From contig CM062813.1 in assembly GCA_031772625.1 (NCBI GenBank), positions 769,496,721 to 769,560,720 of the forward strand: DNA of 64,000 nucleotides. Reading direction: 5' to 3'. The notes beneath the pieces are model-generated. The model ran no database searches, had not been told where the DNA came from, and was given only the letters and a program-made list of their open reading frames with translations. This document shows positions 10,956 to 22,390 of the stretch, piece after piece (within the stretch, counting starts at the first letter, position 1; each line of letters opens with the position of its first letter). The stretch comes from Pinus tabuliformis (Eukaryota > Streptophyta > Pinopsida > Pinales > Pinaceae). The position numbers and the translations under genes are program-made.

Positions 10956-13600
10956 ATCTTTTGGATAGCAGTCAAAACTTTTTTATTTTCTTTGTTAAGT
11001 AAAAAGAGACTTTGGAAAATCTAATGACATTTTGGATTGATATCTAAATGACGTTAATATTGTTTTCTTATATATATAGTATGAAATTTCAGAATTCAAG
11101 AAGGGAGACCGAAAACGAATTCCAACATCCATGCAGTTAGGAACAGTTAAAACAATTATACTTTTCTTTCCAAAAGATAAAATAAATTTCAGTGGAAGGA
11201 AAGGGGTTTAGTTTGTCTTGGAAAAAAGTGAATAAGGAAGTAACAGAAGGAACATCTAGAGCTAGATTAGATCCAGTGGATAACCTTGTTACAAAAGGAA
11301 TTAGAGGTTGGGAGACTAGACTGTAGTCCTGAGGTATGTAACTTGATTCAGGAACAACTAGAATTGTTCCCGCTGATCTGGAGTAGGAGTGCAGGGGTAT
11401 AAGATGATGTTATTTCCCTTCTTACGGTTGGGTGGAGAAGTTCTTTCCCTGATGAATTCGTGGAAATTACAAATAACATATAAGTACCCTAATAAATCTG
11501 TACTTTTGCATGGATGATTATTTAATAAAATTAGGATGGAAAAATTGGTCAATAAATTCTGGAGTTCTATATTTTTCTTGTGATTATAAGCCAAAAGTGT
11601 TAGGCGAGTTTTTGTAAGATTTCTTTTGAACTTTGTTGATGCAAACTAATAGCAATGGGGTACAACCCATTGATAATGTAAATATTGTTTGAGTAAACAC
11701 AAGAAAGCAAACATAGGAACAAAAAACTAATAAACTTCACAGTCATCTGACACTACGAATGGAAAGTATTGTTAGATCTAGGAACCATAAAAGAAAATGT
11801 AACTTTGGAAAGGCAATGCCATAAGTTTAAACCAAAAAATAAATTAAGAAATAGGTATGCTATAGGTAGGAAAACCTGAGCGACATCGATGTGTTGGATA
11901 CACAGTATGGTTGCACTCAATAAATCATGGTTTAACAAAGCACAAGATTGGTGCACAAGACTATAATGGAGGGGTTTGGACCAAGTTACCACTGTGGAAG
12001 CGACTCTATCGAGTCCCCTTCAAAGTTCCATTATAAACTTACAAAAAAAGTAAATTAAGGTAAACAACGAATTATGGACTAACATATTATATACTGCCAG
12101 TAGAAGAAAAACCTAATTTAGAGCTATTACATGTAATCTACGATCTTTCAAAGAATTTTGTGACATAATTATATACTATTAATCACATGCAAAAATGGAG
12201 AGGTAGTGCAAGAATAACCATAACATTAAGAAATTGGAACAAAACTGATTACTGATATTACTGCTACTAAAAATATATAAGAACTATTAAAATTCGACTT
12301 GGAATCGAATGACGAGCTAGAAACCAGAGATTAAGCAAAAGTGGTTAAATAGGGAAAATAAATTAATCCTCTCATACTTTACAATGTCCCTTTACAAAAA
12401 AAAGAGGAAACCCTTGCCACAGAGAATTCAACATTAAATGCAAAAACCAAAGGATTATTCATACATTTCTGATATTACAACACGACCAAAACCTTGAGAC
12501 CCTAAATCTAAACCCTAGATTCCCTCAGGCCATAAGCTAAATATAGGCACCTGGGTTAGGCTATCAAATGTGGGGGGCCATTAACCAAGATTACTACGTA
12601 GAAGTGCTTGCAAGCAAGAAGACACAAGGAGAAACCTTGAGTGAGTCTATGCCAAGTAAACAAATTAATAGGGTAGCTTCAAGGAAAGAAAACATGAGGA
12701 CAAATTACCAAGGTCTAGGGGTTTCCTTTCTCTACAACCCTAAGACTTATCCTTCATTAATCGAGCTAGGGATGCCATTTTGTTGGAGAAGAGAGGCTTG
12801 TCAGAGGAATGTTACCTGCACAAGGCGCAGCCAGAAATTAGTCAAGAGTAGAAGAGATGCCAAAGCTAAACTGTAATCAATAATAATGAATTGAGGAGCT
12901 GCAGAATGAATCTACCTATGCCATTGAATGTTTTGAGCTCCATCCAGAGTTGGAAATATTATAGAACTAGAAACCCTTGCAGACTTGAAGAATGGAGAAA
13001 TTTAATAGTCGAATTCATGGAATCAAAGAGCCACACCATGACTTGGAAACGTTCGGCGAAGAAATCACACAGTAAACAGTGGAATGATATACCACGGGAG
13101 ATGAACTAACACTTAGTCGCAGAGAACCATCCAGGAGGTGAACGAGTAGCAAATGACCAAACAGAGGCCAAGGTTATTGCTACCCGAACCCTAACCACCT
13201 ACAGGTGAATCCTTGTCATCGTATCAGTTCTCGGAGAATCCACGGTCGCCAAATGCCTAGTTTTCTACTAAGGTGCAATACAGCTATAAATCGTGACCAC
13301 TTCTTGAACCTTTGGAGATCATATGTAGAGTGTGGTTAAGGTTTGGGGTCGATCAATATTGATTAGAAAAACTATTTAACCCACCTCAATACTTTTTCAT
13401 ATAAATAACATATAATACTATGGTAAAGCAGGTATTCGACTTGGATTTCATATAGTTTTTTTAGGTCATGTTCATATTTTTAAGGCCTAGTTGGATAGGC
13501 ATGCTAAACATCATGGTAGGACCAGTGTAATGTAAACAAGAGTGGAAATAATATAAATTTTGTTGTTATTTATGTAATTTTGTGCTTCTTTCATGTTAGA
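10956..13600 (+). repeat. 5' LTR of the Ty3/gypsy element
   Basis: About 2.65 kb, matching 18396-20975 throughout. It carries no gene I recognise; short open frames near 12570-13100 are in LTR sequence and differ in the other LTR. Unusually long for a plant Ty3 LTR. Confidence 0.9.
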
Positions 13601-13602
13601 AG

Positions 13603-13618
13603 TGGTATCAGAGTCAGG
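13603..13618 (+). other. Primer binding site, initiator tRNA-Met type
   Basis: TGGTATCAGAGTCAGG begins two bases after the 5' LTR. It resembles the complement of the 3' end of plant initiator tRNA-Met (TGGTATCAGAGC), the usual minus-strand primer of plant Ty3 elements. Confidence 0.85.
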
Positions 13619-13659
13619 TTCAAACTATATGCCCTTAGGCAAGAAAATAGTTAATAAAA

Positions 13660-14850
13660 AAATATTTAAATGCACAGAGAGTGGAGCTGAAAGGAACAAG
13701 ATGAGAAGGGGACGAGTAACTACACCACCTAACCTAGAAATGTGGGTTCAGTTGGGGGAAAATAGGACAATTGAGAATGTTGTGTTACTGGATATTGCGC
13801 AACAGCTATGAGCAGAAATGATGAACTTGCGTGTTGACAATGAAAGACTAAGGTTAGAGCAGGAGTGAATCCTGAAAAGTCTCTCGGACCGACAGAACAT
13901 AAGGGATCCTAGTCTTAGTGAAGAAAATGGACATGGGGAAGAGATAATGGGAGCACCAGAGAGGTTATGCGGAAACTGAGGAAACTCGAATGAATAATAA
14001 TGAGGCAGAATCTAGGAATACTTCAGGAGGTCGAGGGACTAAAATCTAAGAATTGAATTGCAGGGGGAGTTTAAGAAAATAAAACCTCCATCATTTGATG
14101 GTGAAGCAGAAGAAGCTTTAAAGGCTTGGTTGATCAATATGAACCAATAATTCCAGATATATGAATACGATGATCATTTAAGGGCCTGAATGGCTATCTA
14201 CCAACTGCGAGGCAAAGCCACCCTTTGGTGGGAGGAAATTAAGACAGTTTGAAGCATAGACGAGCATGGGGTAACTTGGGATACCTTTAAGAAACATTTC
14301 AAGGATAAATATTTGACAGAAAGGTTTTATGATGAGAAAGAAAAGGAATTCCATGATTTGTTGTTGGGCCAACAGTCCATGGATGATTTCATAGCCAAAT
14401 TTACTTCCCTACTGTGCTACGTTCCATATATACAAGAAGAGAAGGCAAAGGTACAACACTTTCTAAGTAGTTTACCGGTTCATATAAAAGAACAAATAGA
14501 GTTTGATAACCCCAAAACAATGGACGAAACTATTCGGAAGGCCCATATCTGTTATTAGGAGATGCAGAAGAAAGGTGATGGAAATAAGAGTTGGACGGGA
14601 AAAAGAGGACATAAGGGATTTGCAAGTAATTTTAAGGGTAACAAATTAGGGGGAATGAAGCCAATTCCCATGAAACCAGGGGGGGGGGCTTTGGAAGGTA
14701 TCAACAATGAAACCGAGACCCAGATGAAATAAAAATATCAGAACCTCCCAACAAGGTAGAACTCGGACACCCACCAGAACCGCCTATGCAGTGTTAGGGG
14801 TGTGGGGAACCCCACTACTATAAGAATTGTCCTCATCGCGCTAGAAATGG
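13660..14850 (+). pseudogene. Gag region of the Ty3/gypsy element, fossil
   Basis: Capsid-type retrotransposon gag similarity is clearest at about 14280-14560, with FKKHFKDKYLTERFYDEKEK and FLSSLPVHIKEQI. A CCHC-type knuckle remnant lies at about 14790-14835. The region is broken. Confidence 0.8.
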
Positions 14851-14939
14851 AATCATAACAAGTCTTCAAGAGGCTTCCACAATTGAAGACGTGGCCATAA
14901 ACATACCCAAAATCAATGTTGTCTTGGAGGATCATCAGG

Positions 14940-17900
14940 CAAAGTATCAACCCGCTATGGTGGAGTTTGAAGGTAAGATAGCTAACCATCATGTGTCTAT
15001 TTTGATTGATTAAGGAGCAAGTCTTAGTTATGTTAGTCCTAAAACAGTCGAAAAATTTAAATTGTCAAATATGAAATTTAAAACCCTATGGCTCGTGCAA
15101 TTAGCTACAGGGGCAAAGCTTAGAGTGACCCCCAAGGTAAAAAATCTAGAAATTGCAGGACAACTCACCAAAGTCAATTTAAATATACTACCCTTGGGTT
15201 CTTATCATGTATTAATTGGAATGGATTGGCTCGAAGGACATTGGTCCTTAGTAAATTGTAAAGAAAAAACCATCAGTTTCCTCACAGAAGAAGGAAACGG
15301 ACAAGAAATATAGGGTATTAAAAGAAATATCAGGTTGCGGTCAATCATTGCTAACTAGTTAAAGAAATGTGTCCAGAAGGGTTGTCAAATATACGCAGTA
15401 CAGGTTGGATATACCAACTCAAAAGATAAATTGACAAATTTGGAAGATATACATGGTGTTCAAGAATTTATTGATGCCTTTCCGAAGGACATCCCTGGGT
15501 TACCTCCAAAAAGAAGCATTGAATTCACCATAGAACTTATTCTTGGAGCTTCCCTAGTGTCAAAGACACCTTACCATATGAGTATTCCTGAGCTGACTGA
15601 ACTCAAAATGCAGCTATAGGAATTACTTGATAAGGGGTACATTCAACCAAGTGCGTCGCCTTATGGAGCGCTTTTGTTGTTTGTTAAGAATAAAGACGAG
15701 ACAATGAGGCTTTGTATTGACTATAGGAAACTGAACAAGTTGACCATTAAAAACAAATACCCGTTACCTCAAATAGATGACATGTTTTACCAATTCAAAG
15801 TTGCGACAATATTCTATAAAATTGATCTGCGATCAAGGTATCATCAAATTCACATTAAGGACGAAGATGTGTGTAAAACATCGTTTAGAACATGTTATGG
15901 CCACTATGGGTTTATTATGTTACCATTTGGGTTGACAAATGCCTTGACAACCTTTATGAGTTTGATGAATGGGATCTTCCATCCCTACTTGGACAAGTTT
16001 GTTTTAATTTTCATTGATGATATTCTAATTTACTCAAGGAATGTAGAAGAACATAAAGAGCATCTAAGGATTGTTCTCCAAACCCTAAGGGAGAATCAAC
16101 TTTATGCCAAATTCAGCAAATGTGATCTTTTTAAGGAACAAATACAATATCTGGGGCATATGATATCTTCCAAAGGTATTGTTGTTGATCCTGAAAAGAT
16201 TAAAACCATTTTAGATTGGGCTATTCCTAAAATTGTAGCAGAAATTTGGTCCTTTATGGGTTTGGCAAGATATTATCATAGATTTATCGAGGGGTTTCCT
16301 AGGATTGCATACCCCATTTCATTCCTATAGAAAAAGTGGAGAATTTTTAAATGGATAGGAGAATGACAACTCAGTTTTGTGTAGTTAAAACATTTGTTGA
16401 CATCCGCCCCAATCTTAAAGGTAGCTGATCCAGAAAAGGCTTTATTGTTTGTACGGATTCCTGCCAACAAGGAGTTGGAAGAGTTCTAATGCAGGATGGT
16501 AAAGTGGTGGCTTATGAGTCAAGGAAGCTCAAAGAAAATGAGCAATGATATTCGCCTTACGATCTAGAGCTTACTGTAGTAGTGCATGCATTAAGGGTAT
16601 GGTGTCATGACTTGTTTGGGAAGAAACTTCCATTTATGATAGATCATAGTAGCTTAACTAATTTCTTTAACCAACCCAATCTAAATGCATGCCAAGCTCG
16701 ACAAACAATGTTTCTGAGTGAATTTGACTTCGATATAAGACATCTTAAAGGAAAGGAAAACTAGGTAGTGGATGCTTTAAGAATAAAAGCTTAGCATGTG
16801 TATGAAATTCAATGTCAACATGTGGAGTTTGACGTGACTGAATAGCTCAAGGAAGCCGCCCTTAAGGATTCTAAATATAATTTTTTACGACAGCAAACTA
16901 TGCAAATGCAATACTCGGAAAAGAAAACTGAATACGACATTGATAATAAATTATTGTTGAACTTTAAAGGAAGAGTGTATGCCCCTAATTAGGTAGGCTT
17001 CAAACAAACGTTGTTAGATGTGTTTCACCACAGTCCTTACGTTGCACATATAGGGTATCAGAAGTTATTTTCTGCAATCAAGAAAAGATATTTCTTGCCC
17101 GGAATGAGGAAGGACATCATGTTGTACCTGGAGAATTGTTTGTAATGCCAACAAGTTAAGGTTGAGCATCAAAACCCTGTTGGAATGCTTCAACCATTCC
17201 CTATACCTGAGTGGAAGTGGGAAATGATTACACTGGACTTCATCACTAGACTTCCAAGAACCTAAAAGAAGCATGATTCCATCATGGTGGTAGTGGATAA
17301 GTTGAGTAAATTTTCCCACTTTATTCCTGTTAAGTCCACTTATAAAGCTATAGAAATAGCAGGCATCTTTATGAGGGTAATCTTTCGACTGCATGGTATG
17401 CCGACATTGGTGATATCATATAGAGATGTAAAATTTACATCTGCATTCTAGAAATCTCTTTTTACAAGGGCTAGGTATGCAGATCCAATTTAGCACCGCC
17501 TATCATCTGCAGACAGATGGACGAATGGAGCGGGTCAATAAAGTGTTGGAGGATATGTTGCAGATGTATGTGATGTAACAGCCAACCAAATGGGAGGAAT
17601 ATCTCCACTTGGTTGAATTTTCTTATAACAATAATTACCATGAATCATTAAAGATGAGTCCCTATGAAGTATTTTATTGCATAAGGTGTAGGAATCTCGC
17701 CGGATGGTATAACCCGAAAGATAAAATGATCCTAGGACCAAAAAAGTTAGTAGAAATGGAGCAAGAAATGAAGAAAGTTCGACAAAATTTAAAGAAGCTC
17801 AAGGTAGACAAAAATTATATGCAGATAGGAAGCGAAGTTTCAAAGAGTACCAGGTCGAAGATCATGTCTATTTCCTGGCAAAACCCAAGAAAAGCACATT

Positions 17901-18370
17901 CCAGCACCTTGGGGTATTAGTGCCAAATCAGCACTCCGTTACTGTGGCCCTTTCCACGTTTTGGGAAGGGTAGGACCAATTTATTATTAGCTTGCTCTCC
18001 CTCATCACATCAAAATACATAATGTGTTTCACATATCCCTATTAAAGAAATATGTGTATGACCCCAAGCATATTATTAATTAGGAAGATATACAAGTAAG
18101 TATGTGTAAATTTGAGATTATATTATACCTCAACTAAGGTGAATAACTAATCGTCGTAATGGTGTTTGGCAAGTCGAACCAGACGGGGAGTTTTTGGTAG
18201 AACCCCTGCACATTCTCAATCAGAGAGAAACAACATTACGGAAGTGAGTTATCACCCAAGTTAAAGTGCAGTGGAAGCACTTTAGCCCAAAGGAAGCTTC
18301 TTGGGAAAATGAAAGTATACTAATAAAATCTTATCCTTCTTTGTTTCATGGGCTACAATAAACACCGGGG
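14940..18370 (+). pseudogene. Pol region of the Ty3/gypsy element: protease, RT, RNase H, integrase, chromodomain-like end
   Basis: Order along the plus strand: retropepsin-type protease about 14950-15310 (LGSYHVLIGMDWLEGHWSLV); RT about 15600-16330, with [28 protein letters not shown] and FIDDILIYS; RNase H about 16440-16770 (FDFDIRHLKGKEN at the end); integrase zinc-binding and core regions about 17010-17600; and a C-terminal stretch near 18190-18320 that resembles the chromodomain of chromoviruses (VKVQWKHFSPKEASWENE). Domain order makes it Ty3/gypsy rather than copia. Fossil, many breaks. Confidence 0.85.
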
Positions 18371-18381
18371 ATGATGTTTTT

Positions 18382-18395
18382 CTTAGGGGGCAAGA
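18382..18395 (+). other. Polypurine tract of the Ty3/gypsy element
   Basis: A purine-rich run around AGGGGGCAAGA lies directly before the TGTAACATC start of the 3' LTR, as expected for plus-strand priming. Confidence 0.7.
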
Positions 18396-18510
18396 TGTAA
18401 CATCTTCTAGATAGAAGTTAGAACTGTTTTTATTTTCTTTGTTAAGTAAAAGGAGACTCTAAAATCCAATGACATTTTGGATTGATATCTAAATGATGTT
18501 AATATTGTTT

Positions 18511-18541
<31 letters not shown>

Positions 18542-20975
18542 ATGAAATTTCAGAATTCAAAAAGGGAGACCAGAAACGAATTCCAACCTCCAGGTAGTTA
18601 GGAACAATTAAAATAGTTATACTCTTCTTTCCTAGATATAAAAGAAATATTAGTGGAAGTAAAGGGGTTTAGTTCGACTTGGAAAAAAGTGAATAAGGAA
18701 GTAACAGAAGGGTGGATAACCTTGTTACAAAAGGAATCAGAGGTTGGGAGACTCGACTATAGTCCTGAGGTCTATAACTTGATTTAGGAACAACTGGAAC
18801 TATTTCTTGCTGATCTCGAGCGGAAGATCGGGGGTAGAAGAGGACGTTATTTCCCTTCTTATGGTTGGGTGGAGAAGGTCTTGCCCTGCTGAATTCATAG
18901 AAATTACAAAGAGCATGTAAGTACCCTAATATATTTGTACTTTTGCATGGATGAGTATTTAATAAAATTAGGATGGAAAAACTAGTCAATAAATTCTTGA
19001 GTTTTATATTTTTCGTGTGATTATAAGCCAGAAGTGTTAGGTGAGTTTATGTAAGATTTGTTTTTCACTCTGTAGATGCAAACTAATAGGAATGGGTTAC
19101 AACCCAGTGATAATGTAAATATTGTGTGGGTAAATAGAAGGGAGCGAACACAGGAACATAAAACTAATAAACTTCACAATCATCTAGAACTGTGAATGGA
19201 AAGTATTGTTAGATCTAGGAACCATAAAAGAAACTGTAAACCTCAGAAATGCAATACCAGAAGTTCAAACTAGAAAATAAATCAAGTAACGGGTATGTTG
19301 TAGGTAGGAAAATGTGAGCGGCATTGATGTGTTAGACAGACAATATGGTTGCACTAAATAAATCAGGGTTTGACAACGTACATGATCAATGCATATGACT
19401 CTAATGGAGGGGTTAGGACTGAGCTACCGCTACGGTAGCGGCTCTATCCAATCCCCTTCATGACTGTATAACAAGTGCTGCGAAAGTTCCATTATAAACT
19501 TAAAAGAAAAATTAAATGAATATAAACAATGAATTATGGATTGACATATTATATACTTCCAACAAAAGAAAAATATGATTCAGAGCTATTACCTGTAATC
19601 TACAATCTTTCAAAGAATTTTGTGATATACATAATATATTGTTAATGGCATGCCAAATTGGAGAGGAAGAGCAACAATAACCATAACATTCAAAAACTGG
19701 AACAAAACTGATTAACCATATTGCTGCTACTATAAATATATAGGAACTGTTAAAATTCGACTTGGAATCGGATGACGAGCTACAAACTAGAGATTAAGCG
19801 GAAGTGGTTAAATAGGGAAAACGAAAGGATTATTCATACATTTCTCATATTACAGGATGACCAAAACCTTGAGACCTTAAACCTAAACCCTACATGCCCT
19901 CGGGCCATAAGCTAAATATAGGCACCTCGGTTAGGCTATCGAAGCCCGGGGGCCATTAAGCAAGACATATGTGTAGAAGTGCCTGCAAGAAAGAGGACAC
20001 GAGGAGAAACGTTGAGTGAGTCTGTGCCAAGTAAATAAAGTAATAGGGTAGCTTCAAGAAAAGCGAACAGGAAGAGAAATTACTGAGGTCTGGGGGTTTC
20101 CTTTCTCTACAACCCTGAGACTTCTCCTTCATTAATCAAGCCAGGGACACCATTTTGTTGAAGAAAAGATGCTTGCCGGAGGAATGGTACCTCCACAGGA
20201 GACGACCAGAAAGCAATCAGGAGTAGAAGAGATGCCAAAGCTAAACTGTAAGTAGCAATAATGAACCGAGGAATCACAAAGTGAATCTACGTGTCCCATC
20301 GAATGTTTTGAGCTCCATCCGAAGTTGGAAAGATTGCGAAAATGGAAACCCTTGCAGACTTGAGCAATGGAGGAATTTAATAGTTGAATTCATGGAACTA
20401 GAGAGCCACAGCATGATTGGGGAAGTTTAGGTGGAGAAATCACACAGTAAACAGTGGAATGATCTACCACAGCAAATTAACTAACACCGAGTTGCAAATC
20501 GCCATCGAGGAGGTGAACGAGTGACGAATGACCAAACTAAGGCCAAGAGTATAGTTGTCGGAACCCTAACCACCTACAGGTGAATCCTTATCATCAGACT
20601 AGTTCTTGGAGAATCCACAATCGCCAGACACCCAACTATCCATGGAGGTGTGATACAACTATAAACCATGACCACTCCTGAACCTTCGGAGATCATATCT
20701 AGAGTGTGATTAAGTTTTGGGATCAAGCAATATTGATTAGACAAATTTTTTAACCCACCTCAATACTTTTGCATATAAATAACATATAATACTATGGTAA
20801 AGTAGGTATTCGACTTGGATTTCATATAGTTTTGTTATGTCATGTTCATATTGTTAAGGCCTAGTTGGATAAGCATGCTAAACATCATGGTAGAACCGGT
20901 GTAATCTAATCGGGAGGGTAAATAATTTTATTTTTTGTTGTTATTTATGTATTGTTGTGCTTCTTGCATGTTACA
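18396..20975 (+). repeat. 3' LTR of the Ty3/gypsy element
   Basis: About 2.58 kb, homologous to 10956-13600. It includes an (AT)n run at 18513-18542 that is longer than in the 5' LTR. It ends GTTACA before the AGTAA target repeat. Confidence 0.9.
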
Positions 20976-21470
20976 AGTAAGTTCACGGAATTTTTATGTT
21001 TAATTTTGAATACAAGTTTAAATTTAGAAATTCCTTCCTTCCATGCATGTGAGGGACAATTTTTTCACAACTATTTCTTTTCCATCCTCGGTAGTTCCCT
21101 GAATGATTTAAACAAAAAAAAATTCTAATGAAACTTTTGTAAAGTAATTAAGCTTAATTTTCTTCTCGCAATACACTTGTTTTGAGGATACTAATCTACA
21201 TCCAACGCTCACTGGTTCGATGAGACCAGCGTGCATTATTACTATTATATTAAACCCAGTTTTGTTGGCCCCTTGAGTAAGACGATCAAATACCATGTTC
21301 ATATTTTTCTCAAAAGTAATGCCTCTTGTGTAGTTACTGTTGTCGCATTTAGTTGTTGTTGCGTTGAAAATGTGTCCATGAAAGCTAATGTTGATGAAGG
21401 TCGAAACAAGAACGATGAAGTAGAAAAGAGTAATATTTCAGCAGATCAAGAGAGAACGTGCAAAATCCCT
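20976..21470 (-). pseudogene. CRK relic A, 5' part: signal peptide and partial GNK2 domain
   Basis: On the minus strand, about 21420-21245 reads FYFIVLVSTFINISFHGHIF (signal peptide), then TTKCDNSNYTRGITF and NMVFDRLTQGANKTGFNI, the start of a GNK2/DUF26 ectodomain. The match to relic D (52872-52660) is strong. It then stops abruptly: the frame runs into intron-like sequence near 21230 that matches 42110-42150 of relic C. The second GNK2 domain, transmembrane exon and ATP-loop exon have therefore been deleted in this copy. The remainder to 20976 matches the intron at 40320-40560. Confidence 0.8.
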
Positions 21471-21479
21471 TCCATGGAA

Positions 21480-22124
21480 CTTCATATTTGTTACTACGAT
21501 CGCCATCGGGCATTGGAGAACCTGCACATAGGATACCGACAATACTAAAAAAACATTATTTTGTTTTGCACAATCAGAACAATGCAGCTAGAGAGCCCTT
21601 ATCCACATACCTGCTTGGAAAAAATATATTAATTAATTGTAAATAATTATAATTATAATAAAATTCAATAAAAATATTTATTAACACAACGAAAAACAAA
21701 CTATTGGTTAACTTTTCTTCGTTTCATACTGATTGGATACACAGAATCTAAATAGAAAAAGCTAATTATCTATAGTCAAAGTCAACTATATAATGCAAGT
21801 GATCACTGACGAACATTATGCTCCCATGTGTACATTATTTATTAACACAGAACAAAATCAACTAATGAATTACTTTGTTTCGTTTCATACACAAACCTAA
21901 TCATCTACAATACATAATGTAGGTCATTGAGAAGACAAGAATCATATAATGCAAGGGGAATATTATGCTCCCAAGTGTACATCATTAAATCCCTATCTTG
22001 ACATAGATGGGCTGCTCACAGCGACCATATGCCGACTTGAAAATCCTTCACCAAACTTCACAATTTATCTAAACCTCTAACTTCAACGTCGTCCTTTCAA
22101 AGCCCATTTCGTCTTATTCCTTTT
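21480..22124. other. Spacer, no recognised gene
   Basis: AT-rich. Two similar short segments (about 21780-21840 and 21900-21985, both around TATAATGCAAG...TATGCTCCCA.GTGTACAT) indicate a small internal duplication. No gene seen. Confidence 0.5.
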
Positions 22125-22390
22125 CTAATCATTGATTGCCATATTGACTGTGCAAAGGTACATGCATCACGTTATTTTTGTTTTTCCAATGTTGTAGGTC
22201 ACAACTTTACTCAAATTTCATTTTCATATTCTTTATGAGGTTTTAGGAGGCACATATTTATTATTTGTTAAGTTTAGTTTAAAAGTATGAAAATTGTAAT
22301 TTTTAAGTTGTTGAGTTTGTATAATTTAAATGTTTCATGTCTTAGATAGTAAATTTATCTTTATATTAAAAATGTAATTTAGACAAGAGC
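22125..22390. repeat. Dispersed repeat, first of a direct pair
   Basis: Matches 27655-27950 in direct orientation: TTCCTTTTCTAATCA, CATATTGACTGTGCAAAGGT, TTCATATTCTTTATGAG and AAAATTGTAATTTTTAAGTT. No coding potential seen. Confidence 0.75.

Larger units (their letters stand above)
10951..20980 (+). mobile_element. Ty3/gypsy LTR retrotransposon, broken, with 2.6-kb LTRs
   Basis: A 10-kb fossil with LTRs at about 10956-13600 and 18396-20975 (TG...CA ends) and a 5-bp direct repeat AGTAA at 10951-10955 and 20976-20980. The primer site and polypurine tract are in place, and gag, protease, RT, RNase H, integrase and a chromodomain-like end follow in Ty3 order. By eye the LTRs differ by roughly one base in ten, so the insertion is old. 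The coding part is clearly broken, with more than ten interruptions. It landed in CRK relic A; the related unoccupied site is at about 40320. Confidence 0.93.

Noticed and set aside
12568-13109. Possible small genes in the 5' LTR of the Ty3 element
   Set aside because: The sequence is LTR; the corresponding frames are not kept in the 3' LTR.
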